From Halocynthiibacter sp. SDUM655004 (GTDB lineage: Bacteria > Pseudomonadota > Alphaproteobacteria > Rhodobacterales > Rhodobacteraceae), in NCBI RefSeq assembly GCF_026015885.1, contig NZ_JAPDUG010000001.1, forward strand, positions 1,240,001 through 1,304,000: 64,000 nt of DNA, given 5' to 3'. Positions 35,942 through 45,648 of this stretch are shown here, piece after piece. The position numbers and the translations under genes are program-made. Under the pieces are notes generated by a model. The model had not been told where the DNA came from, did not search any database, and was given only the letters and a program-made list of their open reading frames with translations. Position 1 is the stretch's first letter. Each line of letters begins with the position of its first letter.

Positions 35942-36499
35942 TTAACCCTGCGGCGATTTCGCCACGTTTTGCAGGGACCGCAAGAAGGGTTTCACCGCGC
36001 GCAAATCAGGAGCAGCCGCGCGCAGAGTTTCCATGCTCCATCCATCCTCTGGGGCAAGTGCCGTGAGAAGCGCGTGGCGGGTGGAGGCCTGCTCGGGTGT
36101 CATTGGAAGTGCTGTGGCGGCGACGAGGAGTTCAAGTGCTTGGTGGATGGGGCGCATGAGCGCGAAGGCTTCCATCATATCCGGAAGCAGTTCGGGCCGG
36201 TCTTGCCATGATTTTCCGTCGAAAATATCTTGCACAACGCGCTGCCCTGCGCCGAGGCAATCATAGGCAGAGCAGCCGGAAAACCCCTTGTCATCAAGGC
36301 TTTGGTGGATGGCGCACAATCCGTTTTGCGCGAGGTTCGGGCAAGGTGTGCCTGCTGGTTTATCTATGGCAAATCGATCGGATTTGATAAGGTCGAGCGC
36401 CACGCAGCACAGGGCCGCGCAGCGCCCGCAATCTGGGCGCAGATCTGGGTGCGGATCAGGCAACCTTTGCTTCAAAGCTGCCGCGGAAGATGTCGGCAA
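35942..36499 (-). CDS. Cysteine-rich conserved protein of unknown function
   Basis: 185-residue protein whose first half has eight cysteines: C24-GR-C27, then C31-C32, C53, C62, C76 and C81, arranged like a metal- or iron-sulfur-binding module ([41 protein letters not shown]). A similar cysteine pattern is known to me from the N-terminal part of some pentapeptide-repeat proteins, but no pentapeptide repeats follow; the second half is helical and lacks motifs. The start overlaps the last 44 bases of purL, so it is probably translated from the purL message. A zinc or cluster-binding role is inferred only from the cysteines. Confidence 0.75.
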   Translation of the reverse strand: MPTSSAAALKQRLPDPHPDLRPDCGRCAALCCVALDLIKSDRFAIDKPAGTPCPNLAQNGLCAIHQSLDDKGFSGCSAYDCLGAGQRVVQDIFDGKSWQDRPELLPDMMEAFALMRPIHQALELLVAATALPMTPEQASTRHALLTALAPEDGWSMETLRAAAPDLRAVKPFLRSLQNVAKSPQG

Positions 36500-38615
36500 G
36501 CTCTGTCAGCGGGGCGGAGGTTGAGCCGAAGCTTACTGTATCGCCGCCAAATTTCCCGACAGTGGCGATTGGCACACCAGCTTGGTTCGCCGCGATAAAG
36601 AGCGCCTCTGCCTGATCGAAGCCGCAAGCCACGAGGTAGCGGGCCTGATCTTCGCCAAAGAGAGTTGCAGTGTCGTCACTATCGATCGCAACGCCAACGC
36701 CAGCCGCTTCGGCCATCTCGAAGGCGGCGAGGGCGAGGCCGCCATCAGCCAAATCGGTGCAGGCTTCGATCATCTCGCGGTTGTCACGGATGAACGCGCC
36801 GTTTGCTTTTTCGGCGGCAAGGTCAACGGAAGGGGCGTCGCCATCTTCACGGCCAAAGACCTCTGCCAGAAGCGCGGATTGGCCGAGGTGGCCCGTGGTT
36901 TCGCCGATAAGCAGTGCAACTTGGCCGTCTTGGGCGGCGCCAGTGATTGCGTTTTCGCCTGCGTGGATCAGGCCAACCGCACCGATGGTTGGCGTAGGAA
37001 GGATGCCTTTGCCATCGGTTTCGTTGTAAAGGCTCACGTTGCCTGACACGATCGGCATATCAAGGGCGGCAACAGCTTCGCCAATCCCTTTGATCGCGCC
37101 AACAAACTGGCCCATGATCTCGGGTTTTTCGGGGTTGCCGAAGTTCATATTGTCGGTTGTGGCCAGCGGCAACGCCCCCACAGCGGAAAGGTTACGATAG
37201 GCTTCGGCAACGGCCTGTTTGCCGCCCTCAACAGGGTTCGCCTTAACGTAACGCGGTGTTACATCAGAGGTGAAAGCAAGCTGTTTGTCGGTGCCGTGTA
37301 CGCGAACGATTCCGCTTCCGTTGCCCGGATTGCGGGTGGTGTCGGCCATGACCATTGTGTCGTATTGCTCGTATACCCATTGTTTGCCCGCGTAGTTCGG
37401 GCTGGAGATCAAGGCCTTCAGGCCGTCGATTGGGTCAACTCCCGTCACCGGCTCCATTTCTTCGGCTGGGGGCGTTTCAACCCATGGGCGGTCGTATTCA
37501 GGCGCGGAGCCAGAGAGCGTTGCGAGCGGCAGGTCGGCTTTGACCTCACCGTTGTGCAGGACAAGGAAGCGGTCTTCGGCGATGGTTTCGCCGACGATGG
37601 CAAAATCAAGGTCCCACTTTTCGAAAACGGCGCGGGCTTCGGCTTCTAACTCGGGTTTCAGCACCATCAACATACGCTCTTGGCTTTCCGAGAGCATCAT
37701 CTCGTAGGCGGTCATGTTTTCTTCGCGTTGCGGCACATCCTCAAGGTTGAGTTTTACGCCAAGGCCGCCCTTGTCACCCATTTCAACGGCAGAGCAGGTA
37801 AGGCCAGCGGCTCCCATATCCTGAATAGAGATCACGGCACCGGTTGCCATCAACTCAAGCGTCGCTTCCATCAGGCGCTTTTCAGTGAAGGGGTCGCCAA
37901 CCTGAACAGTTGGGCGCTTCTCTTCGATGGTGTCGTCAAACTCGGCGGAAGCCATTGTTGCGCCGCCTACACCGTCGCGGCCTGTTTTCGCGCCGAGGTA
38001 CACAACCGGCATGCCAACGCCGGAGGCTGCGGAGTAGAAGATCTTGTCGCTGTCAGCCAGACCAGCGGCAAAGGCGTTGACCAGACAGTTGCCGTTGTAA
38101 GCCGCGTGGAAACGCACTTCGCCGCCCACAGTCGGAACACCGAAACAGTTGCCGTAACCGCCGACGCCCTCAACCACACCGTTCACAAGCTGCTTGGTTT
38201 TCGGATGATCGGGTTCGCCGAAGGAAAGCGCGTTCATTGCCGCAATCGGGCGTGCGCCCATTGTAAAGACATCGCGCAGGATGCCGCCGACGCCTGTGGC
38301 CGCACCTTGGTAAGGCTCGATATACGATGGGTGGTTGTGGCTTTCCATTTTGAAAATTACGGCCTGACCGTCGCCGATATCAACTACGCCAGCGTTTTCC
38401 CCTGGGCCGCAGATGACCTGTGGGCCTTCGGTTGGCAGGGTGCGGAGCCATTTCTTGGAGGATTTATAAGAGCAGTGCTCGTTCCACATTGCCGAAAAAA
38501 TGCCAAGCTCTGTGAATGTCGGGGTGCGTCCGATGATCTCTAGGATACGCTCGTACTCGTCGGGGCTTAGCCCGTGGCTGGCGATGAGTTCTTCGGTGAT
38601 GGTTGGCTCTTGCAT
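36456..38615 (-). CDS. purL: Phosphoribosylformylglycinamidine synthase subunit II
   Basis: Fourth step of purine synthesis; ATP- and ammonia-dependent conversion of FGAR to FGAM, working with PurS and PurQ. 719 residues, the small (non-fused) PurL form. Marks: start [31 protein letters not shown], the nucleotide site [14 protein letters not shown] with [24 protein letters not shown] split into catalytic His positions, [15 protein letters not shown], and in the second half [16 protein letters not shown]. Start chosen at 38615, the family start; the open frame beyond it to 38960 is without likeness. PurS and PurQ genes are not in the window. The next gene overlaps its end. Confidence 0.97.
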   Translation of the reverse strand: MQEPTITEELIASHGLSPDEYERILEIIGRTPTFTELGIFSAMWNEHCSYKSSKKWLRTLPTEGPQVICGPGENAGVVDIGDGQAVIFKMESHNHPSYIEPYQGAATGVGGILRDVFTMGARPIAAMNALSFGEPDHPKTKQLVNGVVEGVGGYGNCFGVPTVGGEVRFHAAYNGNCLVNAFAAGLADSDKIFYSAASGVGMPVVYLGAKTGRDGVGGATMASAEFDDTIEEKRPTVQVGDPFTEKRLMEATLELMATGAVISIQDMGAAGLTCSAVEMGDKGGLGVKLNLEDVPQREENMTAYEMMLSESQERMLMVLKPELEAEARAVFEKWDLDFAIVGETIAEDRFLVLHNGEVKADLPLATLSGSAPEYDRPWVETPPAEEMEPVTGVDPIDGLKALISSPNYAGKQWVYEQYDTMVMADTTRNPGNGSGIVRVHGTDKQLAFTSDVTPRYVKANPVEGGKQAVAEAYRNLSAVGALPLATTDNMNFGNPEKPEIMGQFVGAIKGIGEAVAALDMPIVSGNVSLYNETDGKGILPTPTIGAVGLIHAGENAITGAAQDGQVALLIGETTGHLGQSALLAEVFGREDGDAPSVDLAAEKANGAFIRDNREMIEACTDLADGGLALAAFEMAEAAGVGVAIDSDDTATLFGEDQARYLVACGFDQAEALFIAANQAGVPIATVGKFGGDTVSFGSTSAPLTELADIFRGSFEAKVA

Positions 38616-38941
38616 GTAAGTCCCCAGTAGGTTTGCGGTGCAGCGTGGCCCAAATCGGCGTGGCCCCATTTTGAAGTTGGGCATTCCATAAGCAAATAAA
38701 GCGAAAAGGGGAAGAGGGCGCGCGCGGCTTTGACGGTTTCGCGCGAAGAATTTCGCGGGTGTGATGCGTGACTGGTGGCCACGGTGGTCAGATTCACCTC
38801 TTTTGCCGGTGATGTAAGAGGGAAGAATGTGGAGGCGAAAGGGGCCGTTTGCACCATTCCTGCGCAACGGATTCAGAAAGCGTAGAAATTTCGCGCAGTT
38901 TGAAAACTGATCGAATTTAGAGCAATTCCGGAATTTTGGCG
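38616..38941. other. Gene-free stretch upstream of purL
   Basis: About 325 bases with no ORF, tRNA or clear riboswitch. It must contain the purL promoter. I see no convincing palindrome or repeat in it. Confidence 0.5.
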
Positions 38942-38969
38942 AAAAAAAAGGCCGAGACAAAGCTCGGCC
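38942..38969 (-). terminator. Terminator on the minus strand at the end of a candidate small RNA
   Basis: GGCCGAG / CTCGGCC with a six-base loop and an eight-base A-run on the plus strand, giving TTTTTTTT on the minus strand. It is 167 bases after the LysR stop, unusually distant for that gene. Confidence 0.8.
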
Positions 38970-39050
38970 CTAAGTCCAACAGGGAGGTTGAAAGCGGCGA
39001 GAAGTCTCGTCATCGCCTTCGAGGAGTGATTTATGGGCGGTGTGAGTACA
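38942..39050 (-). ncRNA. Candidate small RNA with CU-rich loops
   Basis: On the minus strand roughly 108 bases end in a strong terminator. A possible -10 (TACTAT, 39061-39056) stands just upstream. The transcript would expose ACUCCUCG (39027-39020) and a small hairpin CAAC-CUCCCU-GUUG (39090-equivalent at 38990-38977) whose loop is complementary to Shine-Dalgarno sequences, as in the CUCCU-loop small RNAs known from Rhodobacter and rhizobia. No ORF fits. The 5' end is a guess; it might instead be a stable 3' fragment of the LysR message. Confidence 0.4.
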
Positions 39051-39085
39051 TTTCAATAGTAAATGTTTCAGATAGGCGCAAAGCC

Positions 39086-39106
39086 GCTATGCACCAGATG
39101 CATAGC
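39086..39106. repeat. Perfect 8-base inverted repeat before the candidate small RNA
   Basis: GCTATGCA-CCAGA-TGCATAGC, lying 25-45 bases upstream of the possible -10 of the candidate RNA and 30 bases downstream of the LysR stop. It could be an operator or a hairpin ending the LysR message; no T-run follows. Confidence 0.5.
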
Positions 39107-39136
39107 TATTTGAGAAAATTGCAAAAGTGGATGGGC

Positions 39137-40063
39137 TTAGCTGCCTGTTTTTTGAGCGTTCTCGTCCTTAATCCGTTGACGATGCTCAAAGATTTCTTCG
39201 GTCACAAAGTCACGGAAGGCCTTGATGCGCTTGGATTGGCGCAATTCTTCGGGGTAGGCGAGGTAGACAGGTACCTCGTTTGACTCAACATCATCGAGCA
39301 CACGGATCAGGTTTGGGAAGTCCACGGTTACGTAATCCGGCAGCACGCCAATCCCCAATCCCGCGATCGCCGCTTGCAGCACGCCGAAGTAGTTATTGAC
39401 CGTCAAAGAGTTGCTAATGCCGTAGGTCAGCAGGTGCTGCACGAAGCCAGAACTTGCCGCAACCTGAGCTGAGGACGTGTTTTGGCAGATGAGCCTGTGG
39501 CCCTCCAGCTCTTCCATCGTGCGGGGGGTGCCGAACTTGTCGAGGTATTCCTGTGTTGCATAGAGGCGCATCCGAACGGACATCAGCCGCTTGCGGATCA
39601 AATCGGCCTGACTTGGCTCTTTCATGCGGATGGCAACGTCGGCCTCGCGCATGGGAAGATCAAGAACACCTTCTTCGAGCATAAGGTCGATTTTCAGGTC
39701 TGGATACTTGTCATAGAGGTGCGGAAGTCGTGGCGCGAGCCAAAGTGAGCCAAAACCAATCGTTGTAGTAACGCGCAGCTCGCCAAAGACTTCGTCTTCA
39801 CTGTCGCGGATGCGCGCACTCGCCGCTTCAAGCCGTTTGTTCATGGCGACGGTCGCGTCAAACAGCAATTCTCCCTGTTCGGTGAGAATCAGTCCGCGGG
39901 CGTGACGGTGGAAAAGGGTGGTATCAAGGCTCTCTTCGAGGGCCCGAATCTGTCGACTCACGGCGGATTGCGACAAATGCAGTGTCTCTCCGGCTGCTGT
40001 TAGGCTGCCCGCATCGGCCACTGCGTGAAATATTCTTAGCTTGTCCCAGTCCATCGCGTTCAA
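39137..40063 (-). CDS. LysR-family transcriptional regulator
   Basis: Regulator of 308 residues. The helix-turn-helix lies at about 4-62 (MDWDKLRIFHAVADAGSLTAAG ... LSQSAVSRQIRALEESL); the effector domain starts near VFGELRVTTTIGFGSLWLAPRLP. Met1 versus Met4 as the start cannot be decided. It is divergent from the indolepyruvate oxidoreductase gene with 148 bases between, so control of that gene is possible. This type of LysR protein with a GFGSLWLAPRL segment is widespread in Roseobacters; I do not know its effector. Confidence 0.92.
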   Translation of the reverse strand: MNAMDWDKLRIFHAVADAGSLTAAGETLHLSQSAVSRQIRALEESLDTTLFHRHARGLILTEQGELLFDATVAMNKRLEAASARIRDSEDEVFGELRVTTTIGFGSLWLAPRLPHLYDKYPDLKIDLMLEEGVLDLPMREADVAIRMKEPSQADLIRKRLMSVRMRLYATQEYLDKFGTPRTMEELEGHRLICQNTSSAQVAASSGFVQHLLTYGISNSLTVNNYFGVLQAAIAGLGIGVLPDYVTVDFPNLIRVLDDVESNEVPVYLAYPEELRQSKRIKAFRDFVTEEIFEHRQRIKDENAQKTGS

Positions 40064-40211
40064 TTCATTTCATTTGCTACGTTTGAAAGTACATAGAATT
40101 ACAGCGAAAGTGTAGTTCAATTCAATTCGCCTTTTCATCAAAAAAAGCATTTGTAGGTCAGCTTTTTTGACCTATTGTCGTGATATGCTGCTTTCGTGGA
40201 GGAGATGCGCA

Positions 40212-43200
40212 ATGTCTAAGCAGAAAATTAGTTTGAATGATCGGCTTGATTTGGAAAAATCGCCGGTTCTGCTGAATGGTACACAGGCGCTTGTGCGGCT
40301 GATGTTGATGCAGCGCGCGAGAGACGCGAAGGCAGGGTTGAATACTGCGGGGATGTGCACGGGCTATCGTGGTTCGCCGCTTGGCGCCGTTGATTTGCAG
40401 ATGCAGCGCGCAGAAAAGCTTCTGAACGAAAACCAGATCACGTTCCAGCCTGGCCTGAACGAAGATCTCGCCGCCACTGCCATTTGGGGCAGCCAGCAAG
40501 CAGAGCTGCGCGGCGAGGGGAAGTATGAGGGCGTTTTCGGCCTTTGGTACGGTAAGGGGCCAGGGGTTGACCGCTCTGGTGATGTGATGCGCCATGCCAA
40601 TATGGCCGGCACTAGCCCGCTTGGCGGCGTGTTGATGGCGATGGGCGATGACCATACAGGCGAAAGCTCCACAACTTTGCATCAAAGCGATTGGGCGATG
40701 GTTGATGCTTATATGCCGATTGTATCTCCAGCGGGTGTGCAGGAGATCCTTGATTTGGGGCTCTATGGCTGGGCGCTGAGCCGTTATGCGGGTGTTTGGG
40801 TTGGCCTGAAGACGATGAAAGATACCGTCGAGGCCACAGCCGTTGTTGACGGTGATCCGCACCGCGCCACATTTGTCGAGCCGACTGATTTTGATATGCC
40901 GCAGGGTGGATTGAACATCCGCCTTGGCGATACGCCGGTCGCGCAAGAAGCGCGGATGATTGATTATAAACGCCACGCCGCCGAGGCCTTTGCCCGCGCC
41001 AACCGCATCGACAAGCGTGTTTGGGGCGAAGAGGGCGCAAAGATCGGTTTTGTCGCTGCAGGTAAAAACTGGCTTGATCTGACCCATGCATTGCAGCTTT
41101 TGGGGCTGGATGAGGACGAGGCCAAACGCCTTGGCATCACCACCTATAAGGTCGCGCAGGTTTGGCCGCTGGATATGCAGAGTTTCCACGAATGGGCCGA
41201 GGGGCTGGACTTGATCGTGGTGGTCGAAGAAAAGCGCAAGCTGATCGAGGTGCAGGTCAAGGAAGCCATCTTTGATGATCGTCGTGGCCGCCGCGTCTAT
41301 GGCTGGCACAAGGGCGGCGACGGCGAAGAGCTATTCCCGACCCGCTTTGCGATTGATCCCATCATGATCGCCGAGAAGATCGGCAATATCCTCATCGAGG
41401 AAGGCCGTGGCACAGAGAGCGTCAAGGCTGGCCTTGAGATGCTGAATGAGGCGCAAAAGGCTGATAACGCACAGGAAATCGCTGCTCGGCTTCCGTATTA
41501 TTGTTCGGGATGCCCACACAATACCTCGACCCGCGTCCCTGATGGACATCGCGCGTATGCGGGGATTGGGTGCCATTACATGGTGCAGTGGATGGACCGC
41601 GAGACCACGGGCTTTACCCAGATGGGTGGCGAGGGTGCGAACTGGGTTGGTGAGGCGCCGTTCTCCAATACCGAGCATGTGTTCCAGAACCTTGGTGACG
41701 GCACCTATAACCACTCCGGCTCGCTCGCCATTCGCGCTGCTTTGGCGACAAACACCAATATCACCTACAAAATCCTCTATAACGATGCGGTCGCTATGAC
41801 GGGCGGGCAAAGCAACGAAGGCGATCTTGATGCGCCACGCATTGCGCGCGAAGTGTTGGCGATGGGCGTGAAGCGGGTTGCGCTTGTGTATGACCCGAAA
41901 GAGGACGTGGACCTTGCGCAGTTCCCGAAAGGGTTAGAGATCTACACCCGCGACAAGATGATGGCGGTTCAGCGCGACTTTGCAGGGACAAAGGGCGTCT
42001 CGGTGATCCTTTATGTACAGACCTGCGCGGCCGAAAAACGCCGTCGTCGCAAGCGCGGAACGTTCCCCGATATAGACAAACGCGTGTTCATCAACACCGA
42101 TGTCTGCGAAGGCTGCGGCGATTGCGGTGTGCAATCCAACTGTGTGTCGATTGTGCCTGCGGAAACCGAACTGGGCCGCAAACGTGCGATTGATCAATCA
42201 AGCTGCAACAAGGATTTTTCCTGTGTTGAAGGGTTCTGCCCCTCGTTCGTGACGCTTGAGGGCGCCAAAGTGCGCAAGGAAGCAACCGGAAGCCTTGAGC
42301 TGCCCGATATGCCAGCGCCCGTTTTGCCCAAGATTAATGGCACCCATAACGTGGTGATTACTGGCGTCGGTGGTACTGGCGTTGTGACGATTGGCGCGAT
42401 CCTTGCGATGGCGGCGCATATTGATGGCAAGGGCGCGGGGCTGATGGAAATGGCTGGACTCGCACAAAAGGGTGGTGCCGTGCACATTCATTGCCGCCTT
42501 GCGAATAAGCCAAGCGATATCAGCGCGATACGTGTTGCCACAGGTGAAGCGGATACGGTTATCGGCGGTGATCTTGTGACGACCGCAGGCGCGAAGACAC
42601 TTGGCCTGATGAAAACCGGAAAGACCGGCGCGGTGGTTAACAGCCACGAGATTATCACGGGCGATTTCACCCGCGACACCCATTTCAAGCTGCCGATGGA
42701 TCGGCTTTCGCTCGCGCTTGAGGCGCGGCTTCAGGATCGGCTCCAGATGTTCAACGCAAGCGATCTGGCTGCGCATCTCTTGGGAGACAGTATATTCTCC
42801 AACATGATGATGCTGGGCGCTGCGTGGCAGGCTGGGCTTGTGCCACTATCTTATGACGCGATCCAAGAAGCGATTGAACTCAATAAAGCAGCGGTTGAGG
42901 GCAATAAGCGGGCGTTTGAAGTTGGACGTTGGGCGCAGCTTAACCCAGAGGAGGCCAATAAGGCCGCTCATAAGCCGGAAGCGCCTGAAAAGACACTTGA
43001 GGAGAAGATCGCCTATCGGGTCGAGCAGTTGACCCTGTTTCAGGACGAGAAACTGGCGGCGAAGTATAAAGCCAAGGTGGGGACCATCGCAGATCCTGCA
43101 CTCAAGGAAGCTGTGGCGAAGTCATACTTTAAGCTCTTGGCCTATAAGGATGAATACGAGGTTGCACGCATGCACCTTGAGACAGAGGCCAAGGCACGAG

Positions 43201-43616
43201 AAGAGTTTGACGGCGCGTTCCGTATGAAATTCCATCTCGCGCCTCCGATCTTTGGCGGTAAGGATGCCAATGGGCGCCCCAAAAAGCGGGAGTACGGCCC
43301 TTGGATGCTGAATGTGTTCCGAGTGTTGGCCAAGATGAAAGGCCTGCGTGGAACGGCGTTTGATCCATTCGGCCGCACGAAAGAGCGCAAGATGGAACGC
43401 GCTTTGATTGCGCAGTTTGAAGCTGATTTGGACGCCGTTTTGCCTTTGGTCGATGCGGGGAATAAGGCCTTGGTTCAGGAGCTTATGGAACTTCCTATGA
43501 CAATCCGCGGCTATGGCCCTGTGAAAGAAGCGAACGAAGAGAAGGCAGCGAAACGGCGTGAGGCCTTGCTGGCAGACATCCGAGCAGGGGGCGTAACCCC
43601 GATGGCGGCGGAATAG
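40212..43616 (+). CDS. Indolepyruvate ferredoxin oxidoreductase, fused large form
   Basis: Single-chain 2-oxoacid:acceptor oxidoreductase of about 1134 residues that decarboxylates aryl (indole-, phenyl-) pyruvates to acyl-CoA in aromatic amino acid breakdown. Order of parts: N-terminal pyrimidine-binding domain (from GMCTGYRGSPLGAVD), thiamine-diphosphate domain with YCSGCPHNTSTRVPDG and GGEGANWVGEAPF, a cysteine cluster CEGCGDCGVQSNC plus CNKDFSCVEGFCPS for iron-sulfur binding, the gamma domain (GVGGTGVVTIGAILA), and a C-terminal DUF6537-like region to IRGYGPVKEAN. ATG at 40212 is chosen with GGAGGAG ahead. A terminator follows at 43647. It is divergent from a LysR gene. Confidence 0.93.
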   Translation: MSKQKISLNDRLDLEKSPVLLNGTQALVRLMLMQRARDAKAGLNTAGMCTGYRGSPLGAVDLQMQRAEKLLNENQITFQPGLNEDLAATAIWGSQQAELRGEGKYEGVFGLWYGKGPGVDRSGDVMRHANMAGTSPLGGVLMAMGDDHTGESSTTLHQSDWAMVDAYMPIVSPAGVQEILDLGLYGWALSRYAGVWVGLKTMKDTVEATAVVDGDPHRATFVEPTDFDMPQGGLNIRLGDTPVAQEARMIDYKRHAAEAFARANRIDKRVWGEEGAKIGFVAAGKNWLDLTHALQLLGLDEDEAKRLGITTYKVAQVWPLDMQSFHEWAEGLDLIVVVEEKRKLIEVQVKEAIFDDRRGRRVYGWHKGGDGEELFPTRFAIDPIMIAEKIGNILIEEGRGTESVKAGLEMLNEAQKADNAQEIAARLPYYCSGCPHNTSTRVPDGHRAYAGIGCHYMVQWMDRETTGFTQMGGEGANWVGEAPFSNTEHVFQNLGDGTYNHSGSLAIRAALATNTNITYKILYNDAVAMTGGQSNEGDLDAPRIAREVLAMGVKRVALVYDPKEDVDLAQFPKGLEIYTRDKMMAVQRDFAGTKGVSVILYVQTCAAEKRRRRKRGTFPDIDKRVFINTDVCEGCGDCGVQSNCVSIVPAETELGRKRAIDQSSCNKDFSCVEGFCPSFVTLEGAKVRKEATGSLELPDMPAPVLPKINGTHNVVITGVGGTGVVTIGAILAMAAHIDGKGAGLMEMAGLAQKGGAVHIHCRLANKPSDISAIRVATGEADTVIGGDLVTTAGAKTLGLMKTGKTGAVVNSHEIITGDFTRDTHFKLPMDRLSLALEARLQDRLQMFNASDLAAHLLGDSIFSNMMMLGAAWQAGLVPLSYDAIQEAIELNKAAVEGNKRAFEVGRWAQLNPEEANKAAHKPEAPEKTLEEKIAYRVEQLTLFQDEKLAAKYKAKVGTIADPALKEAVAKSYFKLLAYKDEYEVARMHLETEAKAREEFDGAFRMKFHLAPPIFGGKDANGRPKKREYGPWMLNVFRVLAKMKGLRGTAFDPFGRTKERKMERALIAQFEADLDAVLPLVDAGNKALVQELMELPMTIRGYGPVKEANEEKAAKRREALLADIRAGGVTPMAAE

Positions 43617-43646
43617 GGCCAAAGCACAGGGTTCCGATGAAACCAC

Positions 43647-43681
43647 AAGCGCGCAACGGTTCTCCGCTGCGCGCTTTTTTT
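43647..43681 (+). terminator. Intrinsic terminator of the indolepyruvate oxidoreductase gene
   Basis: AAGCGCGCA / TGCGCGCTT with a twelve-base loop, the last arm running into seven T. It begins 31 bases after the stop. Confidence 0.88.
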
Positions 43682-43817
43682 GTCGCAGATCACGATGAAC
43701 CAAGTGGAAACACCAGCCGTGTCCGCGATTTTACTGGTTCGTTACAGTTTCGCGCTTTAAGGGGCATTCAGTCGCCCTACGTGATCCTCCGCACCTAAAC
43801 CGTCGATACCAAACTCT

Positions 43818-44711
43818 ATGCCAGACCAAATACCTACTAAGTTGGCCCGTCATATCGCCCGTGATATCTCCTATGCGAGTTCCGCCAAGAGCCGATCAGG
43901 GCGTGCGATGATCCGTATTCTGGAGGGGGCAACAGGGCGAAACCGCCTTATTCGTAAGGCTGCTGGTTATGAGCAGGAGGTGGCGAACGGGCAGGATTTT
44001 TGGGCGGTGATGAAGCGGCGATATGGCATTTCGGTTCAGCATTGTGGCCCTGCATATGACCTTCCGAAAGAGGGGCCGTTGGTTGTTGTGTCAAACCATC
44101 CCTATGGCATCCTTGACGGGCTGGTGATGGGAGCGTTGTTGTCGGAAACACGCGGTGATTTCCGAATTCTGGCCAATAGCGTTTTTAACAAAGCGCCCGA
44201 TATTAACCGCATCATCCTTCCGATCAGTTTTGACGACTCCCGCGAAGCTGTTCAGCAAAACATAACCACACGCAAATCGGCGCTGCGCTATCTTGCAGAA
44301 GGCGGCGCCATTGGCGTGTTTCCAGGCGGGACGGTCTCGACCTCGGCAAAAGCCTTCTCAATGCCACTTGATCCAAGCTGGCGGAATTTCACCGCAAAAA
44401 TGATCCAGAAGTCCGGTGCGCAGGTGGTTCCGATCTATTTTCACGGGGCAAATTCACGGCTGTTTCAATTGGCCAGCCACCTGCATGAAACCTTGAGGCT
44501 TGGCTTGTTGATCAAGGAGTTCGGCGCGCGGGTAAACAGCGAAGTGGCGCTTTCCATTGGCGCGCCGATAGCGCCAGAGACTCTGGCCCGTTTCGGCGGC
44601 GAGTCCAGCGCGATGATGGATTATTTGCGCGCAGCGACATATGCGCTTTCTCCTAACCCAGCTTCGCCGTTAGAGTATGGGTATGAGTTTGAAGAAAAAT
44701 ATCGCGCGTAA
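43818..44711 (+). CDS. Lysophospholipid acyltransferase family protein
   Basis: Membrane-associated acyltransferase of 297 residues. The catalytic block is VVVSNHPYGILDGLVMGALL, a His/Asp motif with one more residue than the usual H-x4-D, and the glycerol-phosphate-like motif is GVFPGGTVSTS. This pattern belongs to the LPLAT branch that includes OlsA-like and hemolysin-annotated enzymes, for which lyso-ornithine or lysophosphatidate are known acceptors; the acceptor here is not decided. No ornithine-lipid partner gene (olsB) is adjacent. The next gene is murI on the same strand. Confidence 0.85.
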   Translation: MPDQIPTKLARHIARDISYASSAKSRSGRAMIRILEGATGRNRLIRKAAGYEQEVANGQDFWAVMKRRYGISVQHCGPAYDLPKEGPLVVVSNHPYGILDGLVMGALLSETRGDFRILANSVFNKAPDINRIILPISFDDSREAVQQNITTRKSALRYLAEGGAIGVFPGGTVSTSAKAFSMPLDPSWRNFTAKMIQKSGAQVVPIYFHGANSRLFQLASHLHETLRLGLLIKEFGARVNSEVALSIGAPIAPETLARFGGESSAMMDYLRAATYALSPNPASPLEYGYEFEEKYRA

Positions 44712-44778
44712 TGTGCGGATAATTTAAGTAAGCTGAAAATTAACGGCGGCGAGTCGGCAAGACATAAGGACAGAAACG

Positions 44779-45591
44779 ATGGCAGTAGGGATTTTTGACT
44801 CTGGTTTGGGCGGTTTGACCGTACTGGATGCCGTGTCCAAGCGTCTGCCGGACGAAGCGTTGGTGTACTATGGTGATAACGCCCATGCGCCCTATGGCGT
44901 GCGCGACGCGGAAGACATTTATAATCTGACAACTCAAGGCGTTGAGCGCCTCTGGGATGCAGGGTGTGACCTTGTGATCCTTGCCTGTAACACGGCCTCT
45001 GCTGCGGCGTTGCGGCGCATGCAGGAAAGCTGGATCCCGTCGAATAAACGGGTTCTTGGGGTTTTCGTTCCGCTCATTGAGGCACTGACCGAGCGGGACT
45101 GGGGCGATAATTCTCCGCCGCGCGAAGTTGCGGTGAAGCATGTGGCGCTTTTTGCGACCCCCGCGACCGTGTCGAGCCGTGCGTTTCAACGCGAGCTTGC
45201 GTTCCGCGCGATTGGTGTGGATGTCGAAGCGCAGCCCTGTGGCGGTGTTGTGGATGCGATTGAGGATGGTGACGAGATTTTGGCCGAAGCCTTGGTCCGC
45301 AGCCACGTTGATGCGCTGCTGCGGCGGATGCCTGGCCCTGAGGCCGCAATCCTTGGCTGTACGCATTATCCCCTTATGAAGCAGCAGTTTCAGGACGCCC
45401 TTGGCGCGAATGTGAAAGTTTATTCCCAAGCCGATTTGGTTGCGGAGAGCCTTGCCGATTATCTTGTGCGTCATCCAGATATGCGGGGAGAAGGCGAGGA
45501 GTCTCTGTTCCTGACAACAGGCGATCCTGCGCGGGTCTCAAGCAAAGCAACGCAATTCTTGCGACGAAAGATCACGTTTGAAGCTGCGTGA
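44779..45591 (+). CDS. murI: Glutamate racemase
   Basis: Makes D-glutamate for peptidoglycan. 270 residues, cofactor-independent, with the two catalytic cysteines in [14 protein letters not shown] and [14 protein letters not shown]. Start [18 protein letters not shown] is the family N-terminus, and [13 protein letters not shown] provides the substrate Asp/Asn region. RBS AAGGAC lies before the ATG. It is followed 57 bases later by argC on the same strand and may share a transcript with ccm genes further on. Confidence 0.96.
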   Translation: MAVGIFDSGLGGLTVLDAVSKRLPDEALVYYGDNAHAPYGVRDAEDIYNLTTQGVERLWDAGCDLVILACNTASAAALRRMQESWIPSNKRVLGVFVPLIEALTERDWGDNSPPREVAVKHVALFATPATVSSRAFQRELAFRAIGVDVEAQPCGGVVDAIEDGDEILAEALVRSHVDALLRRMPGPEAAILGCTHYPLMKQQFQDALGANVKVYSQADLVAESLADYLVRHPDMRGEGEESLFLTTGDPARVSSKATQFLRRKITFEAA

Positions 45592-45648
45592 TTGCAGCAC
45601 CCGCCAAAACTTCCTACATAGGCCCTGAACACGAAAAGGTCCGTCAAA

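Noticed and set aside
38616-38960. N-terminal extension of PurL by 115 codons
   Set aside because: Family start is at 38615; extension is unlike any PurL and covers the promoter.
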